15,724 nucleotides of DNA from Halothece sp. MAG (GTDB lineage: Bacteria > Cyanobacteriota > Cyanobacteriia > Cyanobacteriales > Rubidibacteraceae): the NCBI GenBank assembly GCA_018610095.1, contig JAHEOB010000078.1, positions 1 to 15,724 of the forward strand, written 5' to 3'. Position numbers and translations under genes: made by a program. The notes under the pieces are model-generated. The model searched no databases and had not been told where the DNA came from. It worked only from the letters and a program-made list of their open reading frames with translations. Each line of letters begins with the position of its first letter. The first letter of the stretch is position 1. Positions 1 to 6,003 of this stretch are shown here, one piece after another.

Positions 1-399
1 AAACAAGCAGGGAAGCGAGGAAGACAAAGCGCAAAACAATCGGAGGCAAAGCAATTTTTAGGAGCGCTTAATCGAGCCCAGCAAGCCTATTACTTAGAAA
101 ATCAAACTTTTGCAGAAAAGATTGAGTCGCTTGATATTCCTGATATTCCTCTTAATAAGACGAGTGATTATCAGATCAAAGTAAAAGAAACAGATGGTTC
201 TAATTATGTCATTCATCAAGCTATTCCCAAAAAAGAGCAAGACACTTTAAAAGCCTACGCTTCTGCTGTTTATCAAAATGATCAAGGGGACTATCAAACA
301 ATTATTTGTGAAGCTGATAGTGCTGACATTAATGAAGTAAGTGCTTCAAGTGATGTCAACAATCCTGGTTGTGATGAAAATAGCCGTAAAATTAAATAA
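1..399 (+). CDS. Type IV pilin-like protein, C-terminal part (5' end outside window)
   Basis: The frame is open from the first base and gives 132 residues before TAA at 397-399. It begins just after where the N-terminal membrane helix of a type IV pilin would lie. The segment KQSEAKQFLGALNRAQQAYY (residues 12-31) matches the pattern after the pilin helix in cyanobacterial PilA-like proteins, where AKQxEAKQ and NRAQQAYYLEN recur. The rest is a polar, beta-rich head. Two cysteines near the end (in IICEAD and NPGCDE) could form the C-terminal disulphide loop typical of pilins. The prepilin peptidase site and hydrophobic helix are not visible, so major pilin, minor pilin and pseudopilin cannot be separated. 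The gene converges on uvrC, with 13 bases between the two stop codons. Confidence 0.75.
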   Translation, partial: KQAGKRGRQSAKQSEAKQFLGALNRAQQAYYLENQTFAEKIESLDIPDIPLNKTSDYQIKVKETDGSNYVIHQAIPKKEQDTLKAYASAVYQNDQGDYQTIICEADSADINEVSASSDVNNPGCDENSRKIK

Positions 400-412
400 A
401 TGAATTAAATTT

Positions 413-2296
413 TTACTGATGAAAATAATTATAAATTTGTTTTGCCAGACTTTGACCAATGCCAGGCACTTGTTGTAATTGTTCCACGCTGGCATGACGG
501 ATATATTCTAAAGAACGAAAATGGGCTAGTAGAGTTTGCTGACGTTGGAAGCCCAAACCAGGAATTTCATCTAAGCGCGATCGCTGCAACTGGGAACTTC
601 GTTGTTGACGATGATAATTGACGGCAAAGCGGTGGGCTTCGTCTCGTAACCGTCGTAATAATTGCACTCCTGGTTGTTCGGGATCAGTTTCTAAGGGTGA
701 TGTTTCCCCAGGCAGAAAAATTTCTTCTCGTTGCTTGGCTAAACTAATCACAGGAATTTCGCCTAACAGATTCATTTGTTGCAACTGTTCCACCACAGCC
801 GAAAGTTGTCCTTTTCCGCCATCAATGACAACTAAATCGGGAAAGTCAGCATCTTGTTGTGGCGAAATGTCAGACGAGTTGGCATAGTTTCGGAAGCGAC
901 GACTCATAACTTCGGCTAAACTGGCATAATCATCAGAATGCCCGGCAGTGACATCGGGATTTTTGATTTTATAGCGACGGTAATGTTGTTTGGCAGGAAT
1001 GGCATCAATAAAGACAACTCGCGAGCCCACTGGATTTGATCCTTGCAGATGGGAAATATCGTATCCCTCGATCCGACGGGGTGGTTCTGGAAGGTCTAAA
1101 ATATCAGCAAGGTCTTTGCGAGCTTGTTCATTGTGATCGGCGACTCGTTGTGTTCGTTCTAATTCATAGCGGGCGTTTTCTTCCACCATGGAAATCAGTT
1201 CCGCTTTGGCTTGGCGTTGCGGAACCGTTAGGGTGACTTTTTGCCCTTTACACTGGCTTAACCAATCACTGATTAAATCTTGGTCAGGTAAGGATTGCGG
1301 AAGTAAAATTTCACTGGGAATTTCTACAGCTTCCACGCCAGCGTAATGATCTTGGATCACTTGCTGTAAAATTTCATCGGGATTCACAGAGAGGGAAAGA
1401 TCAACAAAAAAGCCCAGTCTTCCCACTAATTTGCCAGCACGTACTTGGAACAGTTGAATGGAGGCGTGTTGATGATTGGATACCAGCGCGATCGCGTCAC
1501 GGGAAACGGTATCATCGGGCAGAGAAACTTTTTGATCAGTATTGAGTTGTTGCAGGGCTTGAATTTGATCCCGTAATTTAGCAGCTTTTTCAAATTCTAA
1601 GTTTGCTGAGGCTTGTTTCATTTGCGCGGAAAGTTCCCGCACTAATTCCTGCGATCGCCCCTGAAAAATCATTGCCACTTTCTGTAGCGTTTTGCGATAT
1701 TGGTCGGGGGAAATAAGTTGCTGACAAACCCCGGGGCATCGTCCTAAATCGTAGTTTAAACAAGGACGGTCTTTAAATAAGGGGCGTGGCCGTTGTCGTA
1801 ACGGGAAAATCCGTTTTACCACTTGTAAGGTTTGTCGCAGTGCGGTTGCATCCACAAACGGCCCATAATAGCGATCTTGTTCATTTTTCCGTTGGCGTTT
1901 GCGAGTAATAAAGATTCGGGGATAATCTTCTGACCAGGTGATGCAGAGATAGGGATATTTTTTGTCGTCTTTAAGGAGAACGTTAAAGTAAGGTTGTTCT
2001 TGCTTGATTAAATTGGATTCTAAGGCTAAGGCTTCTGCTTCCGTGTCAGTGACAATAAACTCAATGTCAGCAACTTGCTGCACCATGAGTTGTTTTTGCT
2101 CATTGAGAGCTTGAGACGGGCGAAAATAAGAACGAACCCGAGACCGGAGTTTAGTAGATTTGCCAATATAAATAACATTCCCAGCGCGATCGCGCATTAA
2201 GTAAACCCCCGGCTGCATGGGAATTTCTTGCAAACGGGCTTCTAATTTTTCAGGATGATGGATTAAAATTTCGCCGCTAGTACTCGCTTGCACCAT
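413..2296 (-). CDS. uvrC: UvrABC system protein C (excinuclease subunit)
   Basis: UvrC makes the two incisions either side of bulky DNA damage, after UvrA and UvrB have found it. The 627 residues match the usual length of 600-630. Domains in order: GIY-YIG nuclease for the 3' cut (residues about 25-105, with GVYLMRDRAGNVIYIGKS at 30-47); a cysteine-bearing region (C179, C187, C191); a UVR motif that contacts UvrB (about 230-250, LEFEKAAKLRDQI); the RNase H-like nuclease for the 5' cut (YDISHLQGS and VVIDGGKGQ carry acidic catalytic residues); and two helix-hairpin-helix motifs at the C-terminus (IPGLG, VPGIG). The ATG at 2294-2296 has no strong ribosome binding site but is the only sensible start before the GIY-YIG core. 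The first of the four Fe-S cysteines known in E. coli UvrC is an arginine here. Confidence 0.97.
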   Translation of the reverse strand: MVQASTSGEILIHHPEKLEARLQEIPMQPGVYLMRDRAGNVIYIGKSTKLRSRVRSYFRPSQALNEQKQLMVQQVADIEFIVTDTEAEALALESNLIKQEQPYFNVLLKDDKKYPYLCITWSEDYPRIFITRKRQRKNEQDRYYGPFVDATALRQTLQVVKRIFPLRQRPRPLFKDRPCLNYDLGRCPGVCQQLISPDQYRKTLQKVAMIFQGRSQELVRELSAQMKQASANLEFEKAAKLRDQIQALQQLNTDQKVSLPDDTVSRDAIALVSNHQHASIQLFQVRAGKLVGRLGFFVDLSLSVNPDEILQQVIQDHYAGVEAVEIPSEILLPQSLPDQDLISDWLSQCKGQKVTLTVPQRQAKAELISMVEENARYELERTQRVADHNEQARKDLADILDLPEPPRRIEGYDISHLQGSNPVGSRVVFIDAIPAKQHYRRYKIKNPDVTAGHSDDYASLAEVMSRRFRNYANSSDISPQQDADFPDLVVIDGGKGQLSAVVEQLQQMNLLGEIPVISLAKQREEIFLPGETSPLETDPEQPGVQLLRRLRDEAHRFAVNYHRQQRSSQLQRSRLDEIPGLGFQRQQTLLAHFRSLEYIRHASVEQLQQVPGIGQSLAKQIYNYFHQ

Positions 2297-2413
2297 AATT
2301 CGGCATATTTCTCATTGCATGAGGTGACATTTCCCTCGGTGAATTAAAGATGACATTGAAGGCTTCCTAGCTTCACAGCCAAGAATTTTCTAGTTATTCC
2401 CATTGATGGGCTT

Positions 2414-2605
2414 TCACCACATTCGCTCTATAACTGCACTAGAACATTCTCCAACTACAGTATCAGATTGCAAGTTGTACTCAGCAAGGGTAGGGCTTAC
2501 GTTAACCATGAAAAGCGCGATCGCGCTAACCAGTAAACTTAGTAAGGTTAGTTGTATTCCCTTAAAAAGATTACTACGTGGTTGGTTGACTAAAGAGCAT
2601 AACAA
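2414..2605 (-). CDS. Possible small exported peptide or truncated secreted-protein remnant
   Basis: A 63-codon frame with a TTG start. Residues about 13-42 look like a Sec signal peptide: a lysine (FKG), a hydrophobic core (LTLLSLLVSAIALFMV) and a cleavage-like end SPTLA before EYN. Only about 21 residues would remain after cleavage, and they match no family I know. No convincing ribosome binding site precedes the start. A HIP1 octamer (2517-2524) lies inside the signal-peptide codons. It could be a real small exported peptide, the 5' stump of a disrupted gene, or a chance frame. I recognise no function. Confidence 0.3.
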   Translation of the reverse strand: MLCSLVNQPRSNLFKGIQLTLLSLLVSAIALFMVNVSPTLAEYNLQSDTVVGECSSAVIERMW

Positions 2606-2619
2606 AACCTACGATAAAT

Positions 2620-2868
2620 AGTTTAGCTCATTTATAGAAGAGCGCCGTAAAACCAAGCGTCTTTTTTGCCTTACTAGCGGTTCATGATTTTATCAAACCA
2701 AAAGTAAGTTTACTTTAGACGGAGAAATCCAAGCCTATAAAAGCCTAGCTTCTCGGGTTCCCAATTTAACCCTTCAGAAAATTGTCTTTTCCGAATTGGT
2801 GTTAAAGTCAGCAGCCCGGTTGTATTTGGGATAAAAACCGACTCCTAAAATTGTTTTCCCTTAACAAA
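2620..2868. other. Intergenic stretch with a possible decayed coding fragment
   Basis: There is no complete gene here. On the + strand, 2688-2834 is open for 48 codons and ends LKSAARLYLG before TAA. A neighbouring frame just upstream (KSAVKPSVFFALLAVHDF) looks similarly protein-like, so this may be a gene broken by a frameshift. It lacks a start codon and I cannot name a family. No terminator or RNA gene is evident. Confidence 0.25.
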
Positions 2869-3219
2869 TTAGACTTGATTATTTTCCTTTAAAAACCAAT
2901 CAACAACAATAATGGAGTTGGTTCCATTTTTCAGTAAAGGTAAAATCATATCAACCACTTTTTTGTGTTCGGGATGAGGAATATAATTATCACGAGCTTG
3001 CCGATTTTCAAATATCATGGTCATGCCATAATTAAATCCTTGGTTTAGCCCTTCAGGACTATCATGAGGGCCATAACAAATGGATACAATTCCGGGAATT
3101 TTATTTTCAGTTTTAAATTGAAAAATTGTACTAAATAAATTGTCTATTTGTTCTTGCGATACGTCATCCCGAAATTCAAATAATACGTTGTGTTGGACTT
3201 GTTCTGATTGAGATGTCAT
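2869..3219 (-). CDS. Dabb (stress-responsive alpha/beta-barrel) family protein
   Basis: The 116 residues match the single-domain Dabb family (PF07876), small dimeric ferredoxin-like barrels of about 100 residues. Recognisable parts are the first strand and helix (HNVLFEFRDDVSQEQID, residues 10-26), the SPEGLNQGFNYGMTMIFE stretch (54-71), and the closing PHPEHKKVVD (82-91), which is nearly diagnostic. Members include stress-induced plant proteins and some enzymes, and the cyanobacterial ones have no firm role. The ATG at 3217-3219 is the natural start, although no clear ribosome binding site is seen. A TATAAT-like sequence lies about 80 bases upstream, near the edge of the insertion-sequence debris. 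The gene stands alone: its neighbours are a gene-poor stretch and mobile-element remains. Confidence 0.85.
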   Translation of the reverse strand: MTSQSEQVQHNVLFEFRDDVSQEQIDNLFSTIFQFKTENKIPGIVSICYGPHDSPEGLNQGFNYGMTMIFENRQARDNYIPHPEHKKVVDMILPLLKNGTNSIIVVDWFLKENNQV

Positions 3220-3330
3220 TTTCTAAATAATTACCTATAGCCTGTATTTAATTTTATCAGGAAGTCAGAGAGTGTTTGAAAACTATCCAGTGTTAGTCAA
3301 ATTATAATCTCGGTAGAGATTTAACGGGTA

Positions 3331-3430
3331 GACGGGGCGTTCCTTCGGTTCGTGCCTCTTACATTCGGAGGAGACCTCCGAATTAGGCACTCACAAGGTG
3401 CGGAATGCGATTCCGCACTCAGCCCCTCAT
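3331..3430 (+). repeat. Nested stem-loop element, copy A
   Basis: Several perfect stems lie within 100 bases. GTGCCT (3352-3357) pairs with AGGCAC (3385-3390), enclosing TTCGGAGG/CCTCCGAA (3364-3371 with 3375-3382, three-base loop). Next comes GTGCGGAAT/ATTCCGCAC (3398-3406 with 3410-3418, three-base loop). GGGGC (3334-3338) can pair with GCCCC (3422-3426) to close the set, followed by TCATGAATC. Copy B at 4979-5036 has the same order of outer stem, inner hairpin and CTCATGA. It probably belongs to a mobile-element end. Confidence 0.6.
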
Positions 3431-3587
3431 GAATCGCGCTCAACCAAATTAAGTCCACAGGACATCCTTATTTGGATTCAAGTGTGATACAATAAAAAAA
3501 GCGGTAATGCGCGTAAAAGATTACAGGGATTGACCTCCCCAAGAGAGTACCTCGCGACAAATATCACCCTCGAAAATGTAATGGTGA

Positions 3588-3785
3588 CGGGTCTCGACAA
3601 GGGGCTGTCTGCGGAACTTGGTTCCGCAGTTTATACGCCCCGTCAACTTAGAGCTGTCAAAAGCAAGGTCATTACAACTAAATAAGAATTCAAATCCTTC
3701 TGCGGTCGGGCAGCCCGTGGAAGTAAAACTAAAATGCTTGTGGATTCGGTCTGACGGGGGTAGTTCATTTTCTGGAATTGCCTAG
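3588..3785 (+). pseudogene. Possible TnpB C-terminal remnant
   Basis: An open frame of 65 codons without a start, ending in TAG at 3783-3785. Its latter half (NPSAVGQPVEVKLKCLW and then a Gly/Ser-rich end) has the character of the variable tail of cyanobacterial TnpB proteins, and it lies just before an IS200/IS605-like right end, where that tail would be. The zinc-finger cysteines and RuvC residues of TnpB are absent, so most of the gene is gone. A second frame (about 3525-3684) is also open and protein-like, which suggests frameshifts. The assignment rests mainly on position. Confidence 0.35.
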
Positions 3786-3845
3786 TTAAGAGGAGTAGAA
3801 GCAAGAATCTCCCGCTATACCGAAGGTTAGCGGAGAGAGTGTCAA

Positions 3846-4091
3846 CAATTGTTAGAATCCATTCAACATGGCACTTGGTACGCTCGCAGTGCCGAAGTCA
3901 TCCATGCCCCTTGGATGGAATGGACAGTCTGGTTACGGATGCCGGGAGATATTATCTTTAGTTTCGGCGCGATCGCCTTAGCTATCTTTAAGGTTCGCGC
4001 GATCTATGCCATCTTCCAGCAACCGACCAACTTCCAATCCGAACTCGAACCAGAACCAGAGCCACAACCCTCGGAAGTGAACTCTTCTTAA
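3846..4091 (+). pseudogene. C-terminal stub of quinol-dependent nitric oxide reductase (qNor/NorB)
   Basis: This gives about 80 residues and ends in TAA at 4089-4091. The stretch GTWYARSAEVIHAPWMEW followed by WLRMPGDIIFSFGAI resembles the last membrane helices of quinol nitric oxide reductase (about 750 residues), whose typical pattern is GxWYARS then LRxPGDTIF. The usual ending is extended by a hydrophilic Glu/Pro-rich tail. The frame runs back through CAACAA into the last bases of the IS right end (GTGTCAA), with no natural start. Everything upstream of the stub, including all haem and non-haem iron ligands, is missing from the window. The surviving part has no stops and keeps a HIP1 site (3969-3976), so the loss may be recent. 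It could still be translated from the TTG at 3849 but could not work as a reductase. Confidence 0.7.
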
Positions 4092-4117
4092 TTCGCTCAA
4101 TTAATTTGCAACCTATT

Positions 4118-4142
4118 CCCTACTGATCAGTAGGGGTTTTTT
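4118..4142 (+). terminator. Rho-independent terminator after the nitric oxide reductase stub
   Basis: CCCTACTGA pairs perfectly with TCAGTAGGG (4118-4135), followed by G and six T. It lies 26 bases after the stub's stop codon, as expected for the original end of that gene. Confidence 0.85.
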
Positions 4143-4261
4143 ATTGGGAAAAAATTTAATTAGCTATTTTTAACTCGCTTATGAAATTTTTTAATGCAAA
4201 AAATACATCACAATAACGGTAAAAAATGGTAAAATTTTATACAATACAACATTTTTTATGA

Positions 4262-4912
4262 ATGATTTTTATGGCTGAAACCACAGTTGTTCAAAAGAGT
4301 CCTGATCTGATTCCAGAAATTATTCAACGCCTCGATTCCGGAGAAGTTATTCTACTACATACCGATACAACTTATGCATTAATTGCAAAAGCCCATGATA
4401 CTGATGCCGTTAATCATATTTTCGATATCAAAAACGCAACCCATCAGCAGCCTCTGGCCTTACTAACTCGCAGAGATAAAGCAGAAGAATGGTTTGTGGT
4501 TGATAATTATTTTAAGCAATTTCTTGAGCATTTTCCCTATCCCGTGACACTCATTGTGGAACCCAATGACAATGTGCCATCAGCAGTGCGTAATGGGTTT
4601 AAAAATATTTTTGCTGTCTGTCCTGATCAATATATCTATGATTTAGTAGGAGAAGCATCCTTTCCTATTGCAGCAACTTCTGCTAGTTATTTCGGTGCTT
4701 CCAAAGCTACCACGGTTGAACTGGGCTTACGCTTTTTTGATGGACAGGTTTCTTATGCCGTTGATGGAGGAAAGAGTAAGTATGGGCAGAGTGGCACGCT
4801 AATTGATTTAACCGTGGAGCAACCTGCAATGCTTACTTATGGCCCAGTTTCTTATCATGATGTTATTGAAATTGTCCCTGATTTAAAATTGCCTTCTCAT
4901 ATGAGAAAGTGA
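4262..4912 (+). CDS. TsaC/Sua5/YciO-family protein, divergent
   Basis: The fold is that of the YrdC-like family, whose main members make threonylcarbamoyl-adenylate for the t6A modification of tRNA at A37. Numbered from the ATG at 4271, the family signatures are present but altered: DTTYALIAKA (32-41) for the usual (D/E)TxYGLG; NATHQQPLALL (55-65) for KxRP followed by L; PYPVTLIV (89-96) for GPxT(L/F)I; AVCPDQ (115-120) where an Arg-x-Pro is usual; and PIAATSASYFG (132-142) for the ATSANxSG motif. About 213-216 residues is the single-domain length. Loss of the basic and Asn residues that hold ATP and bicarbonate makes it more like YciO or a specialised paralogue than the housekeeping enzyme. 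The start may be 4262 or 4271 (MAETT); neither has a good ribosome binding site. The upstream 110 bases are AT-rich with a TATACAAT box near 4240. Confidence 0.75.
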   Translation: MIFMAETTVVQKSPDLIPEIIQRLDSGEVILLHTDTTYALIAKAHDTDAVNHIFDIKNATHQQPLALLTRRDKAEEWFVVDNYFKQFLEHFPYPVTLIVEPNDNVPSAVRNGFKNIFAVCPDQYIYDLVGEASFPIAATSASYFGASKATTVELGLRFFDGQVSYAVDGGKSKYGQSGTLIDLTVEQPAMLTYGPVSYHDVIEIVPDLKLPSHMRK

Positions 4913-4978
4913 AAGTTTTCTTTTTTTGATTCATTCAACAAGCGTGGCAAGGACTCCCCTACTCATAACGAATTAATA

Positions 4979-5046
4979 GAGGGACAGGGCTTTCAGGGTG
5001 GCGAAATGAATTCGCCACAGAGTCCCTCATGAGTCAGCTTTTTTTT
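4979..5046 (+). repeat. Nested stem-loop element, copy B, with T-run
   Basis: The outer stem GAGGGAC/GTCCCTC (4979-4985 with 5022-5028) encloses a perfect inner hairpin GTGGCGAA/TTCGCCAC (4998-5005 with 5011-5018, five-base loop). ATGAGTC and a run of eight T (5039-5046) follow. The layout and the CCCTCATGA string match copy A at 3331-3430. It could be the remaining end of a mobile element. Because of the T-run it may also work as a terminator for the upstream gene. Confidence 0.6.
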
Positions 5047-5062
5047 ATTTTTATGCTTAAAA

Positions 5063-5098
5063 ACCATAAATCCCTCAAGATGTATCTTGGTTTATGGT
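5063..5098 (+). promoter_or_regulatory. 36-base two-tier inverted repeat upstream of the RemA-like gene
   Basis: ACCATAAA (5063-5070) pairs with TTTATGGT (5091-5098), and inside it AAGAT (5077-5081) pairs with ATCTT (5084-5088). It sits 77 bases before the RemA-like start. It could be an operator, an mRNA leader hairpin or leftover mobile-element structure; the sequence alone does not decide. Confidence 0.4.
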
Positions 5099-5174
5099 AG
5101 AGACTAGTTTTTGTGGAATAACATAGAAAACAAGGTGAATTAGCTCCCTTTGAGCAAGAAATTGCTGGGAATTT

Positions 5175-5441
5175 ATGGATATGCAGCTTATTAATATCGG
5201 CTTTGGAAATATTGTTTGCGCGAATCGGGTAGTTGCAATTGTAAGTCCTGAATCGGCTCCCATTAAACGGATTGTTACCGATGCACGCGATCGCGGTCAA
5301 CTGGTTGACGCGACTTATGGTCGTCGAACTCGAGCAGTCATTATTACTGACTCTAGTCATATTATCTTATCAGCGATTCAACCTGAAACGGTTGCACATC
5401 GCTTTGTTTTGAGTAAAGATAGCCAAGCAGCAAGTAATTAA
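5175..5441 (+). CDS. RemA-like protein (DUF370 family)
   Basis: The 88 residues match the DUF370/RemA family almost end to end. Landmarks are INIGFGNIV (residues 6-14), the conserved SPESAPIKR (24-32), DARDRGQLVDATYGRRTRAV (36-55) and a final SAIQPETVAHRF. In Bacillus subtilis RemA is a DNA-binding activator of biofilm-matrix genes. The cyanobacterial protein is highly conserved, but I know of no established target for it. The ATG at 5175 gives the usual MD(I/M)QLINIGFG beginning. GGGAA just before it is a weak ribosome binding site. gmk follows after 10 bases, so the two are probably co-transcribed, and this pairing is common well beyond this phylum. Confidence 0.93.
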   Translation: MDMQLINIGFGNIVCANRVVAIVSPESAPIKRIVTDARDRGQLVDATYGRRTRAVIITDSSHIILSAIQPETVAHRFVLSKDSQAASN

Positions 5442-5451
5442 TTACTAATTC

Positions 5452-6003
5452 ATGACAAGCGGTCAATTGATTGTCATTACCGGTCCTAGTGGTGTGGGAA
5501 AGGGAACATTAGTGCAGCAACTGCGCGATCGGCATCCAGAACTGACTTTATCGATTTCTGCAACGACTCGTCCCCCGCGTCAAGGTGAAACTGATGGCAA
5601 AGACTACTTTTTTTTATCTCGCCAAGCGTTTGAAAACTGGATCGAGCAGGGAGAATTATTAGAATGGGCAGAATATGCTGGCAACTATTATGGCACGCCT
5701 CGACAAGCAGTGGAAGACAAACTAACACAAGGAGAATCAGTCATTTTAGAAATTGAGGTAGTGGGTGCCAGAAAGGTTCAAGAAAGTTTTCCTCAAGCGA
5801 CTCGCATTTTTATTGCCCCTCCCTCGTTGTCAATTTTGGAACAACGATTGCAGCAACGAGGAAAAGATAGTTCTGAGGCGATCGCGCAACGACTGGAACA
5901 TGCCAAAACTGAATTGGCTGCTGCTGAGGAGTTTGATCATATTGTTGTCAATGATGATCTCAATCGCACCCTAGAACAATTAGAAACCCTCATCCCGTTA
6001 TGA
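5452..6003 (+). CDS. gmk: Guanylate kinase
   Basis: The enzyme phosphorylates GMP to GDP with ATP, a cytoplasmic step needed for GTP and dGTP supply. The P-loop GPSGVGKG is at residues 11-18. The GMP-binding part carries ISATTRPPRQGE (35-46) and the DYFF and YAGNYYGTP segments (52-55, 75-83). The adenine and lid region RLQQRGKDS is near 132-140. At 183 residues it is slightly short at the C-terminus compared with the common 190-205, but all catalytic elements are present. The ATG at 5452 follows the RemA-like stop by 10 bases and lacks a strong ribosome binding site, which suggests translational coupling. Its last six bases overlap the end of the convergent speE gene. Confidence 0.97.
   Translation: MTSGQLIVITGPSGVGKGTLVQQLRDRHPELTLSISATTRPPRQGETDGKDYFFLSRQAFENWIEQGELLEWAEYAGNYYGTPRQAVEDKLTQGESVILEIEVVGARKVQESFPQATRIFIAPPSLSILEQRLQQRGKDSSEAIAQRLEHAKTELAAAEEFDHIVVNDDLNRTLEQLETLIPL

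Larger units (their letters stand above)
3300..3845 (+). mobile_element. Decayed IS200/IS605-type element (tnpB-class debris)
   Basis: About 545 bases with no intact ORF but much secondary structure. The right side looks like an IS200/IS605 right end: an imperfect hairpin at 3808-3836 (CCCGCTATACC paired with GGTTAGCGG), then GTGTCAA at 3840-3846, a form I associate with right ends of cyanobacterial tnpB elements. Before it is an open frame whose tail resembles the variable C-terminus of TnpB. The left side (3331-3430) is a nested stem-loop structure that could be the left end. A 10-base inverted repeat (GACGGGGCGT at 3331-3340, its complement at 3635-3644) brackets 314 bases. No transposase gene survives, so the element is probably a non-autonomous derivative or dead. 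The exact left boundary is uncertain. Confidence 0.55.

Noticed and set aside
3685..3720. TTCAAATCC followed by a G/C-rich stretch, suggesting a tRNA T-arm
   Set aside because: No acceptor, D or anticodon stems can be built around it.
5034..5360. 108-codon minus-strand frame opposite the RemA-like gene
   Set aside because: It overlaps a highly conserved gene on the other strand and its product matches no family; a shadow frame.
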